From assembly GCA_965200835.1 (NCBI GenBank), contig OZ241390.1, positions 1,364,001-1,428,000 of the forward strand: a stretch of 64,000 nt of DNA. The letters are read 5' to 3'. Each line of letters starts with the position of its first letter. The first letter of the stretch is position 1. Positions 53,007 to 61,737 of the stretch are shown piece after piece. The notes under the pieces were generated by a model. The model had not been told where the DNA came from and ran no database searches. It saw only the letters and a list, made by a program, of their open reading frames with translations. The translations under genes were made by a program, and so were the position numbers. Source of the DNA: JAPPFW01 sp965200835 (GTDB lineage: Bacteria; Actinomycetota; Acidimicrobiia; Spongiisociales; Spongiisociaceae).

Positions 53007-54743
53007 CTACCGGGCCGCCGAATTCTCCTGGGCGGTCCGGTATGGAATGACCTCATGACCCTCGGGACGAGCGATGATCAGAAGGTGCTCCTGCTCGGAT
53101 GACTCGATGGTGTCGACAATCGTCTCGGCCGACAGAGAAACCTTCACATCCTGCCGGTCCCACACCTGGACGGCTATGCCGGTTCTCTCCTCCACCGCTT
53201 CGGCCACCGCGCCGCTGTCCGATCCGACCAGCACCACGGATCGAACGGCGAGGCGAGAAACTTCGGCCGGCATGTCGGCCAGGTCCGCCCGGCGGATAGC
53301 CCGATGGTAGGCGGCTGCCACCCCCACGGTTATGGCCAGAGCGAGTGGCCATCGGATGTTGAACAGCGTGCCGGAGCCGAGACTGCTTGCCAGGATGCCT
53401 TCGAGGAACCGGTAGGTGAGGAAGAACAGGCTTCCCAATGCCAGCACGCCGCCACCACCGAACACGCACACCAGGTAGGTGCGCCTGGTAGGTGACAGCA
53501 GCTCCGAGTCGGGGTCGGCTCGACGCCAGCTTTGGGCCGACTTCCAGTAACGCCACCACAGTGGGGCCGCTATCAGCAGCACGGTCACTGCCGCCATTAG
53601 ACCGGACCTACCCGAATACGCCGCCGGCTCCGTGCCCGGCCTACCACTGAGGTGGATGATTCGGTGGTCCCCAGGCAGCAAGGTGTCGATGGAAGAAGCT
53701 ATGACAGCCGCTAGGCCGCCCACCGTTGCGACCAGTCCAACCCCGGCGACCGTATATTCGGGGAGCCTGTCCACCTCCGAGCGGCTGGTCGGCGTGGCCG
53801 CCTCGAGTACCGCGCGGTGGTAACGCCATAGCAGGCCACCTATCACTATCAACCCGATAGCAAGTGGGGTGTCATCGAAGTGGAGCCAGGCGGGGACATC
53901 GGGATCGTCGACGAACCACTCGAGAACCGGGTGGACGAGGCTCCACGCCCCGGTAAGCATCGTGAGCAGGGTTCCCACCACCCCGAAGAGCAGAACATAC
54001 CCGCGCCAAACAGGCGTCCGTTCCTGCTGGCGGGCGAGGAACCACCAATAGCGAAGCCACACTGCTGCCCAGATCACAAGTCCGACCAACGAGCTCCAGA
54101 CCCCGTCGTGACCTAGCTCGGTAACCACAGAGCCGGCCACGCTCACATACACCCTACCGATGAGTGCTTGGAGCAAAGCCACTCCGAAGCCGGCGCCGGT
54201 AGCCAGTCCTATCAAGCTACCGAGAAGTACTCCATACCGCAGGAGACCAGCACGGTCTCGCCTACCCGCCAGGTGGTGATGGGTGTACCAGATGCCACCC
54301 CAAACGAAGGCGACCGCCGCTGGCGTAAGCCGGAAGTCGCCGCGCGTGAGGCTTTCCCCCCAGATGTAGCCACCAACAGCCGCGGTTACCAGGCTGATCG
54401 TTTCCGCAACGATCAGGTAAACGTCCCAACCCTGGTCGATCCAGCCGGAACGGTCTAGGGCTCTGCGCACCCGGCGGGTTACGAGAAGAAGTCCGGGCCC
54501 ACCGACGATCACGCAGGCGAGCATCAGGGCGGTGTATCCCGGTCCGGCCACGAGGTTGGGATCAGCCAGTGTGACGAGACCCGTGATCCCGGTCCCGACC
54601 AGGATCATCAGAGCCAGCAGGAAGCCGTAGCGGAAGAAGCTCCGTAATACGCCTCCCGCACCCGCCCCCGAACCGCGAGCCAGGCGGGACACGACGACTA
54701 TGAGGATCACTATGACCAGCAGGGAGAAGAACACCTCAAGCAT
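53007..54743 (-). CDS. DUF5671 polytopic membrane protein
   Basis: A 578-residue protein with about twelve hydrophobic helices, beginning MLEVFFSLLVIVILIVVVSRL from ATG 54743. Blocks such as FVWGGIWYTHHHLAG recur and mark DUF5671-type repeats; the C-terminal 90 residues are cytoplasmic and soluble (VVLVGSDSGAVAEAVEERTG, HLLIIARPEGHEVIPYR). The function is unknown. The start overlaps the stop of the upstream gene by eight bases (ATGCTTGA). Confidence 0.8.
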   Translation of the reverse strand: MLEVFFSLLVIVILIVVVSRLARGSGAGAGGVLRSFFRYGFLLALMILVGTGITGLVTLADPNLVAGPGYTALMLACVIVGGPGLLLVTRRVRRALDRSGWIDQGWDVYLIVAETISLVTAAVGGYIWGESLTRGDFRLTPAAVAFVWGGIWYTHHHLAGRRDRAGLLRYGVLLGSLIGLATGAGFGVALLQALIGRVYVSVAGSVVTELGHDGVWSSLVGLVIWAAVWLRYWWFLARQQERTPVWRGYVLLFGVVGTLLTMLTGAWSLVHPVLEWFVDDPDVPAWLHFDDTPLAIGLIVIGGLLWRYHRAVLEAATPTSRSEVDRLPEYTVAGVGLVATVGGLAAVIASSIDTLLPGDHRIIHLSGRPGTEPAAYSGRSGLMAAVTVLLIAAPLWWRYWKSAQSWRRADPDSELLSPTRRTYLVCVFGGGGVLALGSLFFLTYRFLEGILASSLGSGTLFNIRWPLALAITVGVAAAYHRAIRRADLADMPAEVSRLAVRSVVLVGSDSGAVAEAVEERTGIAVQVWDRQDVKVSLSAETIVDTIESSEQEHLLIIARPEGHEVIPYRTAQENSAAR

Positions 54744-55308
54744 CCGGGTTTTGAGCAGGTGGAGTTGGAGGGGCAATGTCTGGCTTGTCTAGGCCCGGAC
54801 AGTCATACCAAGGCCACATGGCTTCTGTGATGCGCCAGCTGTCACCGGACTGCTGCAAGCTGAAGTAGGCGTAGAACCCACGGTCACCATAGGAGTCGAA
54901 GATCCCCGAGGGCTGCTCGGCGGCCAGTACTGTCACCTCCGCTTCCGATCCCTCGACCGACGCCTCGGTCACCTCGATACGGTAGGCATCGCGAGATGGG
55001 TAGAACTCGAAGCTCCGGCACTTCTCCCGCAGGCTGTCCGAAAGATACGAGCTAGCGTCGGTGCGCCTGCCTTCGATCGACGCCTGTAGATAGAGCTGGA
55101 CGATCCCCTCCGGGGTGCCCGGATCCGGCGGGGGCGGCTTGTAGAACGTGAGAACGAAGGCAACGACCACCAACACGAGCAGAGCGATCCCAGACCACAA
55201 GAGGATCTTGGTGTCGGAAGCTAAAGACTTCGAATCCGATTCGGACTGCTCGGGCTGGGTGCCCTGTGTTAGATCATCCACCGGCGGGAAGTCTAATCGG
55301 ATGACCAA
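54736..55308 (-). CDS. membrane-anchored hypothetical protein
   Basis: A 190-residue protein with an acidic, polar N-terminus, one transmembrane helix (ILLWSGIALLVLVVVAFVLTF) near residues 35-55, and a soluble extracytoplasmic domain (GIVQLYLQASIEGRRTDASSY, FEFYPSRDAYRIEVTEASVE) with an NTF2-like look (GDSWRITEAMWPW) and a Pro-rich end. It is coupled to the DUF5671 gene by an eight-base overlap. Function unknown. Confidence 0.72.
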   Translation of the reverse strand: MVIRLDFPPVDDLTQGTQPEQSESDSKSLASDTKILLWSGIALLVLVVVAFVLTFYKPPPPDPGTPEGIVQLYLQASIEGRRTDASSYLSDSLREKCRSFEFYPSRDAYRIEVTEASVEGSEAEVTVLAAEQPSGIFDSYGDRGFYAYFSLQQSGDSWRITEAMWPWYDCPGLDKPDIAPPTPPAQNPDA

Positions 55309-55639
55309 CCAGATCTCCGCCCGCGAGCAAAGTCGCTCTCCCCACCAGGACTATGCCCCCTCTAACAGACCAATAGGGCTAGGTCGCAATTGCCTGGTTT
55401 GGTGATCCCCGGTTACCAGAGTGGGTCCCTCGATCCGTGCTTGCGCTGGGTTCACCCTGTTCCCCGGAGAGCGTCGACCAGCCAGGTAGGTGTCTCATCG
55501 AAGTCCCGGGGAAGTACGATCCTTCCGGCCAGACGACCAGGAACCCTCGAAACTTGACGCCGAGTCTGTTGATGTCGGGTCTGAGGCCCGCCGTTCCGTG
55601 TCTAGGTATTGGAGCGGACACAGCGGTATTGTCATAGTC
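55309..55639. other. divergent intergenic region, no gene seen
   Basis: This 331-base stretch separates the membrane-anchored protein from the nitroreductase. It must carry the promoters for both. An ORF runs through part of it and into the nitroreductase on the minus strand, but it has no protein-like features and I treat it as a shadow. I see no strong hairpin or RNA signature. Confidence 0.5.
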
Positions 55640-56140
55640 ATGACCAGCACTTACGAACGAATACTGCGGCTGCGCGCCATCCGTCACTTCGAGGACCGTC
55701 CTGTCGATCCTGATGACCTCGACCGAGTATTGGAGGCGGCTCGCTGGACGGGAAGCTCCAAGAACCGTCAGAACTGGTCGGTGGTGGTTGTCGACGACCC
55801 GGCCCAGATCGAGCGGCTGGCCGGGTGCGGCAATTTCACCAAGCCGATGCTGGCGGCGCCGGTAGCCCTGGCGCTGGTGGAGGAACCCGCCACCTACGAG
55901 TTCGACACGGGCCGTATGGCCCAGAACATCATGCTGGCTGCGGATGCGCTCGGCCTGGCCACCTGCCCTGTGACCATGCATAACGATCCGGAGGCGGCGC
56001 GTGTGCTGGAACTGCCGGACGGGTGGCGCTGCCGCTACGCCATCGCGCTCGGATATAGAGGGCCGACTTCCCGACCGGCCCGCTTCGGGGGCCGCAAGCC
56101 GCTCGATCGGATCGTTCACCGCAATACCTTCGGCCAGTGA
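55640..56140 (+). CDS. nitroreductase family protein
   Basis: A 166-residue flavin-dependent oxidoreductase starting at ATG 55640 (MTSTYERILRLRAIRHF). The motif RAIRHFEDRPVDPDDLDRVLEAARWTGSSKNRQ is the FMN phosphate-binding start of the family (given in part: RAIRHFEDRPV, ARWTGSSKNRQ), and GRMAQNIMLAADALGLATC is the conserved helix. The family reduces nitro compounds, quinones or flavins. GTG at 56137 overlaps its stop, coupling it to the next gene. Confidence 0.9.
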   Translation: MTSTYERILRLRAIRHFEDRPVDPDDLDRVLEAARWTGSSKNRQNWSVVVVDDPAQIERLAGCGNFTKPMLAAPVALALVEEPATYEFDTGRMAQNIMLAADALGLATCPVTMHNDPEAARVLELPDGWRCRYAIALGYRGPTSRPARFGGRKPLDRIVHRNTFGQ

Positions 56141-57813
56141 GCACTTCAGCGCGGGACCTGGCGGATCAGTACTGGGAATATCGCCTCGACCACCGTCACT
56201 TTGCCAACCTCTCTCGCGGGGACCTTTCGCGCCTCGAGCAGTGGGACGACCTCTCGAAAGACGGAATCGAAGCCTCACGCCAAGTTTTCCTGCAGTTTGC
56301 CGCTCAGGCATCCTCGCAGAGTGGTTCCGCAACGGGCGCTGATCGGACCCTGGCTGAGACCCTTTCGGCTGTTGCCTTCATGGACGCCACAGTGGGGGTG
56401 TGGTGGCCGCAGCTTCGAGCCCCCAGCCGCCAGTCCGGTTTGCTCAGCATTCTTGTCCCCGGCCTCCATCTGCAACCGCTGGCGAACGCTGACCACGGCC
56501 GCCGCTACTTGGAGAAGCTGCGCAAGTTCCGGACGATGGTCGACCAGCTGGCGGACCAGCTCGTCGAGGGGGCGGCCACGGGAATAGTTCCGATCGTTTT
56601 GCATGCCCGCCAGGGGATCGACCAGCTGGACCAGGTGCTGGCCCGTCCTGCCTCGGAGAATCCGCTGACCGCCCAGGACCCTCCCAGCGAGCTCAGTACT
56701 ACCGAAGCAACCAGGTGGCTTAACCAGCTGGTCGAGACGATCGATTCACACTTCCGTCCTGCTCTCGCCTCGTACCGAGATGTCTTGCAGAGGGTCACCC
56801 TCCCGGCCGCGCGTAGCGCGGACCGCCCCGGACTCTGCTATCTGCCGGACGGTGATCAGGTATACCGCGATATGATCAAGGGTCATACCACCCTGGACCT
56901 CGACCCCGAGGCCGTCCACGAACTGGGTCTTGACAGGGTGGAGATGCTCGAAGACGAGTACCGGAGCATCGCCGGACCGCTCCTCGGCACTCGAGATGTG
57001 GCGGAGATATACCGCAGCCTGCGGGACGACCCCGAGCTCAAATACGCCGAATCCAAAGACCTGGTGGCCGATGCGGTCCGTTGCCTCGCGGCGGCCGGAG
57101 CAGCCATGAACGGCTGGTTCGGTCAGCTACCCAAGGCCCCCTGCGTGGCCGCCCCTATAGATCTGGGGGCCATGGCCTATTACTACGCACCCACCGCTGA
57201 CGGCAGTCGACCGGGACAGTTCTTCTTCAACGTGGCCGACCCGACCGCCTGGGCCAGGTTCCAGATTCCCGCCATTACCTATCACGAGGGCATACCGGGC
57301 CACCACCTTCAGATCGCGCTGGCGGTCGAGAACACCCGCATCCACGACCTTCATCGGCACTGCTACCTCCCTGCCTTTGGGGAGGGATGGGGCCTTTACA
57401 GCGAGCGCCTATCCGACGAGATGGGCTTGTATACCGATGATTGGGAGCGGGTAGGGATGCTCACCGCCGACTCACTACGAGCCGGGAGGCTGGTGGTGGA
57501 CACCGGGATTCACGCCAGAGGCTGGTCGCGTAGCAAAGCGATCCGGTTCATGGCCGACCATTCGCCCATGTCGATACACGAGATCACCGAGGAGATCGAT
57601 CGTTACATCGCCTGTCCGGGCCAGGCTCTCTCGTACATGATCGGACGTATCGAGATCGAGTCACTACGGGCTGAAGCTGAGCAGCGGTTGGGCAGCCGGT
57701 TCGACATCAGGAGCTTCCACGGAACGGTGCTCGGTAACGGCGCGGTGCCGCTGCGATCCCTTCGCCGGCGGGTCACCGAGTGGCTGGATCGAGAGAACAG
57801 CACCAACCCCTAG
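56137..57813 (+). CDS. DUF885 family putative zinc carboxypeptidase
   Basis: A 558-residue protein of the DUF885 group, related to M32/M3-type zinc peptidases. The metal motif TYHEGIPGHHLQIALAVE (HExxxHH) is near residue 381, with a downstream GEGWGLYSERLSDEMG carrying the next Glu. This family hydrolyses peptides or acts as a lipoprotein. GTG 56137 overlaps the nitroreductase TGA by four bases, so the two are co-translated. No signal peptide. Confidence 0.88.
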   Translation: MSTSARDLADQYWEYRLDHRHFANLSRGDLSRLEQWDDLSKDGIEASRQVFLQFAAQASSQSGSATGADRTLAETLSAVAFMDATVGVWWPQLRAPSRQSGLLSILVPGLHLQPLANADHGRRYLEKLRKFRTMVDQLADQLVEGAATGIVPIVLHARQGIDQLDQVLARPASENPLTAQDPPSELSTTEATRWLNQLVETIDSHFRPALASYRDVLQRVTLPAARSADRPGLCYLPDGDQVYRDMIKGHTTLDLDPEAVHELGLDRVEMLEDEYRSIAGPLLGTRDVAEIYRSLRDDPELKYAESKDLVADAVRCLAAAGAAMNGWFGQLPKAPCVAAPIDLGAMAYYYAPTADGSRPGQFFFNVADPTAWARFQIPAITYHEGIPGHHLQIALAVENTRIHDLHRHCYLPAFGEGWGLYSERLSDEMGLYTDDWERVGMLTADSLRAGRLVVDTGIHARGWSRSKAIRFMADHSPMSIHEITEEIDRYIACPGQALSYMIGRIEIESLRAEAEQRLGSRFDIRSFHGTVLGNGAVPLRSLRRRVTEWLDRENSTNP

Positions 57814-57864
57814 CGCGGGCCGGTGGGGCTTGCTACGCGTCGATCGTGTCGAAGTCGGTTGTGC

Positions 57865-58347
57865 CTAACGGGCGGCCATAGCCTGCTCGAAGACCACCTT
57901 CTTGAGCACGTCGATGGCCGTCAATCGTCCGATGGGACCGGTGGAGTAGCAAGCGTTGACGATGCGGCCGGAGGGGTCGAGCAACCAGCCAGTGGCGTGG
58001 AGAAACGTATGCTTGCCCCGATGAACGAACGCCCCGGTCGTCTCGCTGACCGCCAGGGGGTCGAGGCCGGCCAGCGGCTTCACGTAGTGCAGGCGCAGTC
58101 CGGCAGACAGCTCGGTGGCTCTCTCGACGCGGTCGGCCGAGGCTGACACCACCCTCACACCGAGGTTGCGCAGCAGGTTGGCGCTGAGATCGAAGTCAAC
58201 CAACTGGTGACGGCAATAGGGTCACCAGTGGCCTCGGTAGAACAGCACCGCACCCCACGAACCCTCGACGAACTCGTTGACCGTGACGCGGTTGCCATCG
58301 AGGTCACGGGCGGCGATGGTCGGAAGACGGTCGCCGTTCGAGAGCAT
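57865..58347 (-). CDS. predicted selenoprotein, peroxiredoxin-like (UxxC)
   Basis: From ATG 58347 (GGAGGA upstream) the frame reads MLSNGDRLPTIAARDLDG, then VLFYRGHW, then TGA (58224-58222), then PYCRHQLVDFDLSANLLRNL and on to TAG at 57865. Thioredoxin-fold peroxidases of this type have FYRGHWCPYC at this point, so the TGA stands exactly at the peroxidatic Cys and the CxxC becomes UxxC, with Cys at position 45. A SECIS-like hairpin follows the TGA. Total length is 160 residues with Sec at 42. A conventional gene finder would report only the 112-codon piece after the TGA. The alternative is a nonsense mutation. Confidence 0.72.
58195..58229 (-). promoter_or_regulatory. putative SECIS element
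   Basis: Sixteen bases after the TGA (58224-58222) on the minus strand is an apical loop AGTT (58205-58202) closed by GTCACC/GG-T-TGAC (58211-58206 with 58201-58195), a six-base-pair stem with one bulged U on the 3' side and G as the second loop base. That spacing and loop G fit what I recall of the bacterial SECIS consensus. An alternative nine-base-pair stem, ACTGGTGAC/GTCACCAGT (58229-58221 with 58211-58203), would bury the TGA itself. Only one can form at a time. Confidence 0.5.
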
Positions 58348-58509
58348 CAGGTCCTCCTCCACTCGCTCTCACCTTTTCGTAAGCCAAGGTTACCGGCTCC
58401 CTCACTCCGGATACGCTCCAGATCCGCCGGATCTTGCCGGGCTCGACTCCATGCGGGTCGATCCGGGCTGTCACGGGGGCCTTGGAGCATCCGTTAGCAT
58501 CGTTCCGCT

Positions 58510-59715
58510 ATGAGTCGATTCCTGGCCGCCGCGCGCTCTCTGTTGCCCGAGATAACGGAGGTCCGCCGACATCTTCACCGGCATCCGGAGCGAGGCCTGC
58601 ACCTTCCACTGACCCGGCAAATCGTGCTCGACGCCCTAGAGGATCTGCCGCTGGAGATCGATCTGCATAAGACTTCCAGCGGGATCGCCGCTGTGCTGAG
58701 AGGTAGCCGGCCCGGGCCGGTCATCATCCTGCGGGGTGACATGGATGCCTTGCCGGTGCAAGAGGCTACCGGGCTTCCGTTCGCCAGCGAGCATCCGGGG
58801 ATGATGCATGCCTGCGGCCATGACCTGCATACCGCGATGCTGGTAGGGGCGGCTCGGATCCTTTCCTCGGTCCGGGACGAACTAGGCGGCGCGGTGATCT
58901 TCATGTTCCAGCCCGGTGAGGAAGGCTTCTTCGGCGCCCGTCGCATGCTGGCGGAAGGAGTGCTGGACACAGCCGGGCAGCGTCCCACCGGGGCATACGC
59001 GATGCATGTGGCCACCAGGTTCCCCTCCGGCCACATCCTTCATCGCCCCGGCCCTCAGATGGCCGCTTCGGATGAGATGCACATCACAGTTCGGGGCAAG
59101 GGCGGGCATGCCTCGGCCCCCTTCCTGTCCTACGATCCGATCCCGGTGGTGGCCGAGATCGTGCTGGCGACCCATACCGCCGTTACGCGCCGGATCGATG
59201 TCTTCCATCCGGGGGTCATCACCTTCGGCATGATCGAGGCTGGGACCGCCCACAACGTGATTCCCGAGACGGCCCGCCTGATCGGCACTCTACGATCACT
59301 CTCCGACGGGACCCGGGCCGAGATCCACAATGTCGTGAGGAGGGTTGCCGCCAACATCGCGGCCGCCCACGGGATGGAAGCCGAGGTCGAGATCGAACTC
59401 GGCTATCCGGTCACCGTCAACGACCCCGCCTACACGGCCTTCGTCGACACGATCGCGCGGCGCACCTTGGGAGATGGTCTGGTCAGGACCCTCGAGTATC
59501 CGTCGATGGGCGGTGAGGACTGGACCTACGTGCTCCGTGAGGTTCCCGGAACCATGTCCTACCTGGGGGCCTGCCTGCCGAGCATGGTTCCGGAAGAGGC
59601 TCCCGGCAATCACTCCAACAAGGTGATCTTCGAAGAAGCTGCGATGGTCCAGGGAATGGCGATGCATGCATCGGTCGCGATGGCGCACTGCCGGGGGGAC
59701 TCGCCGGCGGGGTAG
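58510..59715 (+). CDS. M20-family amidohydrolase/metallopeptidase
   Basis: A 401-residue di-zinc hydrolase. GDMDALPVQEATGLPF near residue 77, MHACGHDLHTAMLVG near 99 and MFQPGEEGFFGARRM near 136 carry the metal and catalytic residues; the dimerisation insert sits in the middle. The family includes hippurate hydrolases, N-acyl-amino-acid deacylases and carboxypeptidases; the exact substrate is unknown. It is divergent from the selenoprotein gene. Confidence 0.92.
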   Translation: MSRFLAAARSLLPEITEVRRHLHRHPERGLHLPLTRQIVLDALEDLPLEIDLHKTSSGIAAVLRGSRPGPVIILRGDMDALPVQEATGLPFASEHPGMMHACGHDLHTAMLVGAARILSSVRDELGGAVIFMFQPGEEGFFGARRMLAEGVLDTAGQRPTGAYAMHVATRFPSGHILHRPGPQMAASDEMHITVRGKGGHASAPFLSYDPIPVVAEIVLATHTAVTRRIDVFHPGVITFGMIEAGTAHNVIPETARLIGTLRSLSDGTRAEIHNVVRRVAANIAAAHGMEAEVEIELGYPVTVNDPAYTAFVDTIARRTLGDGLVRTLEYPSMGGEDWTYVLREVPGTMSYLGACLPSMVPEEAPGNHSNKVIFEEAAMVQGMAMHASVAMAHCRGDSPAG

Positions 59716-59871
59716 CCAACCAGTTCCACCGCCGGCCTGACCCCTCTTCGCCACTTCCAATGCCTGGCCGACTCAACTGCCTGATGAGGGGCGGCGAGAC
59801 CCGAGGTGGTGCAGGCCCGGTACCGGAACGCGAGTTCACCCTATTCGTGGGAAGCCGTACCCTAACCGCTG

Positions 59872-61737
59872 ATGACCTCCGACACCGTTCTCGACCAGGC
59901 GCGCCAGCCCGAACGCAAGGTTCTGGGCCGGGGCGTCGAGCTGATCCTCCGCCAGGTGCGCCGGGCACCCAAGGAGTTCGCAATGGGGTTTGCCTTTACC
60001 TGCCTCCACTCGGTGGGCACGATCCTCGCGTCCTACATCATCGGTTGGGCGGTCGACTCGGTGCTGGTTCCGGCTGCCAGGCGTGGGGACACGACGACCG
60101 CCGCTCTGGTCGGGGTAGCGCTGGCAGTCGTGGGGGTCGGGTTTATCAAAGGGCTGGGCGTCAGCCTGCGGAGATACGGTGCCTTCCGAGCCCAGTACCG
60201 GTTGGAGCAGCGGGACAGGATGGCCGTCACCGATCGCTACCTGGAGCTACCTATCGAGTGGCACCGTCGCCATCCCACCGGCCAGCTGCTGTCCAACGTC
60301 AGCGCCGATGTCGAATCCGCTTCCCAGATCGCCGCCCCCCTTCCCCTGGCTTTCGGGGTGGTGGTGATGCTCGCCATCACCGCGGTGCTATTGCTGATGA
60401 CCGACCCGTTCCTGGCGCTGGTCGGGTTTCTCATCATGCCGGCCATCATGCTCAACAATCTCATATTCCAGCGGAAAATGAGGATTGCCGCCGCCGAAGC
60501 CCACCGCATCAGGGCGGAGGTGACCGAGCTGGCACACGAGTCGTTCGACGCGGCCCTGGTGGTCAAGACCCTGGGTAGGGAGGCCAGCGAGGCAGAACGC
60601 TTCGGCAAGCTGTCTGACGACTTCCGGCACAGCATGGTGAAACTGGGGAAGCTCCGGGCGGTGTTCGATCCGGTCATGGAGGCGTTGCCCAGCATCGGGG
60701 TCCTGGCTGTGGCCGGGGTCGGTGCCTGGCGGGTGGAACAGGGCTTGATGACGGCCGGCACCCTGGTGACCTTCGCCTATCTGTTCCGCCTCATTGCCCT
60801 ACCGATGAGGGTGTTCGGCTGGCTCCTCGGCCAGATACCCTTCGCCGTGGTGGGGCTCGACCGGATAGAGGCAGTGCTGAAGGCGGATCAGCGGGTTACC
60901 TACGGTGCTGCCCAAACTCTCCATCGGGGCGCCGCCCGCTCCGAGGTCATCGACACTTCCTACCTTCACCCTGAAACCGAGATTGCCGATCTGAACGGCG
61001 CGGCCACGGACCTGAAGCCATCGCCGACCTCTGACCCTCCTGGCCAGGACGGTGATCGCCGGGGGGTGGAGGACATCTCATTCGAAGTCCGGCCGGGCCA
61101 TACCGTGGCACTGGTAGGACCTACCGGTTCGGGCAAGTCGACCGTGGCCCAGATGATGGTCCGCCTCTTCGACCCGGACTCGGGCACGATCCGCCTGGAC
61201 GGCACCCAGCTTCCCGACCTCTCACGGCTCGTCCTGTCGAGCTCCGCTGCCCTCGTCTTCCAGGAAGCGTTCTTGTTCAGTGACACGATCGAGAACAACA
61301 TCACCCTGGAAGGCGACTATCCGCAGCACGAGGTCGAGGCGGCCGCTCGGACCGCCCAGGCTCACCAGTTCATCAGCGAGTTGCCCGACGGTTACGGGAC
61401 CCTGATCGGCGAGCGGGGCGCCAATCTTTCAGGTGGGCAGCGCCAGCGGATCGCCTTGGCTCGAGCCCTGGTACGCAAGCCTCGCCTGCTGGTGCTCGAC
61501 GATGCTACTTCGGCCGTCGATCCGGCTGTCGAGAAGGCCATCTTCGAAGGGTTGGTCGCCAGCCGTGAGGCAACGCTCATGCTGGTTGCTTATCGCAAGG
61601 CTTCGATCATGCTGGCCGACGAGGTGATCTTCATCGAGGAGGGTCGGGTCACGGGGCGGGGTACCCACGATCAGCTGTTCGGAACCGTACCTGCCTACGC
61701 CGAGCTGATCGAAGCCTACGAAGGAACGGCGGAGTGA
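59872..61737 (+). CDS. ABC exporter half-transporter, subunit 1 (degenerate Walker B)
   Basis: A 621-residue fusion of a six-helix exporter domain and an ATPase. Walker A GPTGSGKSTVAQMMV is near residue 416, the signature NLSGGQRQRIALARA near 520, but Walker B ends LDDATSAVD (Asp for the usual catalytic Glu, near 541) and the switch His is Tyr (VAYRKASIML, near 572). A linker insert of about 60 residues precedes the ATPase. Its stop overlaps the next ABC gene (GTGA), so the two make a heterodimer. Confidence 0.93.
   Translation: MTSDTVLDQARQPERKVLGRGVELILRQVRRAPKEFAMGFAFTCLHSVGTILASYIIGWAVDSVLVPAARRGDTTTAALVGVALAVVGVGFIKGLGVSLRRYGAFRAQYRLEQRDRMAVTDRYLELPIEWHRRHPTGQLLSNVSADVESASQIAAPLPLAFGVVVMLAITAVLLLMTDPFLALVGFLIMPAIMLNNLIFQRKMRIAAAEAHRIRAEVTELAHESFDAALVVKTLGREASEAERFGKLSDDFRHSMVKLGKLRAVFDPVMEALPSIGVLAVAGVGAWRVEQGLMTAGTLVTFAYLFRLIALPMRVFGWLLGQIPFAVVGLDRIEAVLKADQRVTYGAAQTLHRGAARSEVIDTSYLHPETEIADLNGAATDLKPSPTSDPPGQDGDRRGVEDISFEVRPGHTVALVGPTGSGKSTVAQMMVRLFDPDSGTIRLDGTQLPDLSRLVLSSSAALVFQEAFLFSDTIENNITLEGDYPQHEVEAAARTAQAHQFISELPDGYGTLIGERGANLSGGQRQRIALARALVRKPRLLVLDDATSAVDPAVEKAIFEGLVASREATLMLVAYRKASIMLADEVIFIEEGRVTGRGTHDQLFGTVPAYAELIEAYEGTAE

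Noticed and set aside
55379..56332. 317-codon minus-strand ORF
   Set aside because: It is antisense to the nitroreductase and DUF885 genes, has no recognisable domain and a composition typical of a shadow frame.
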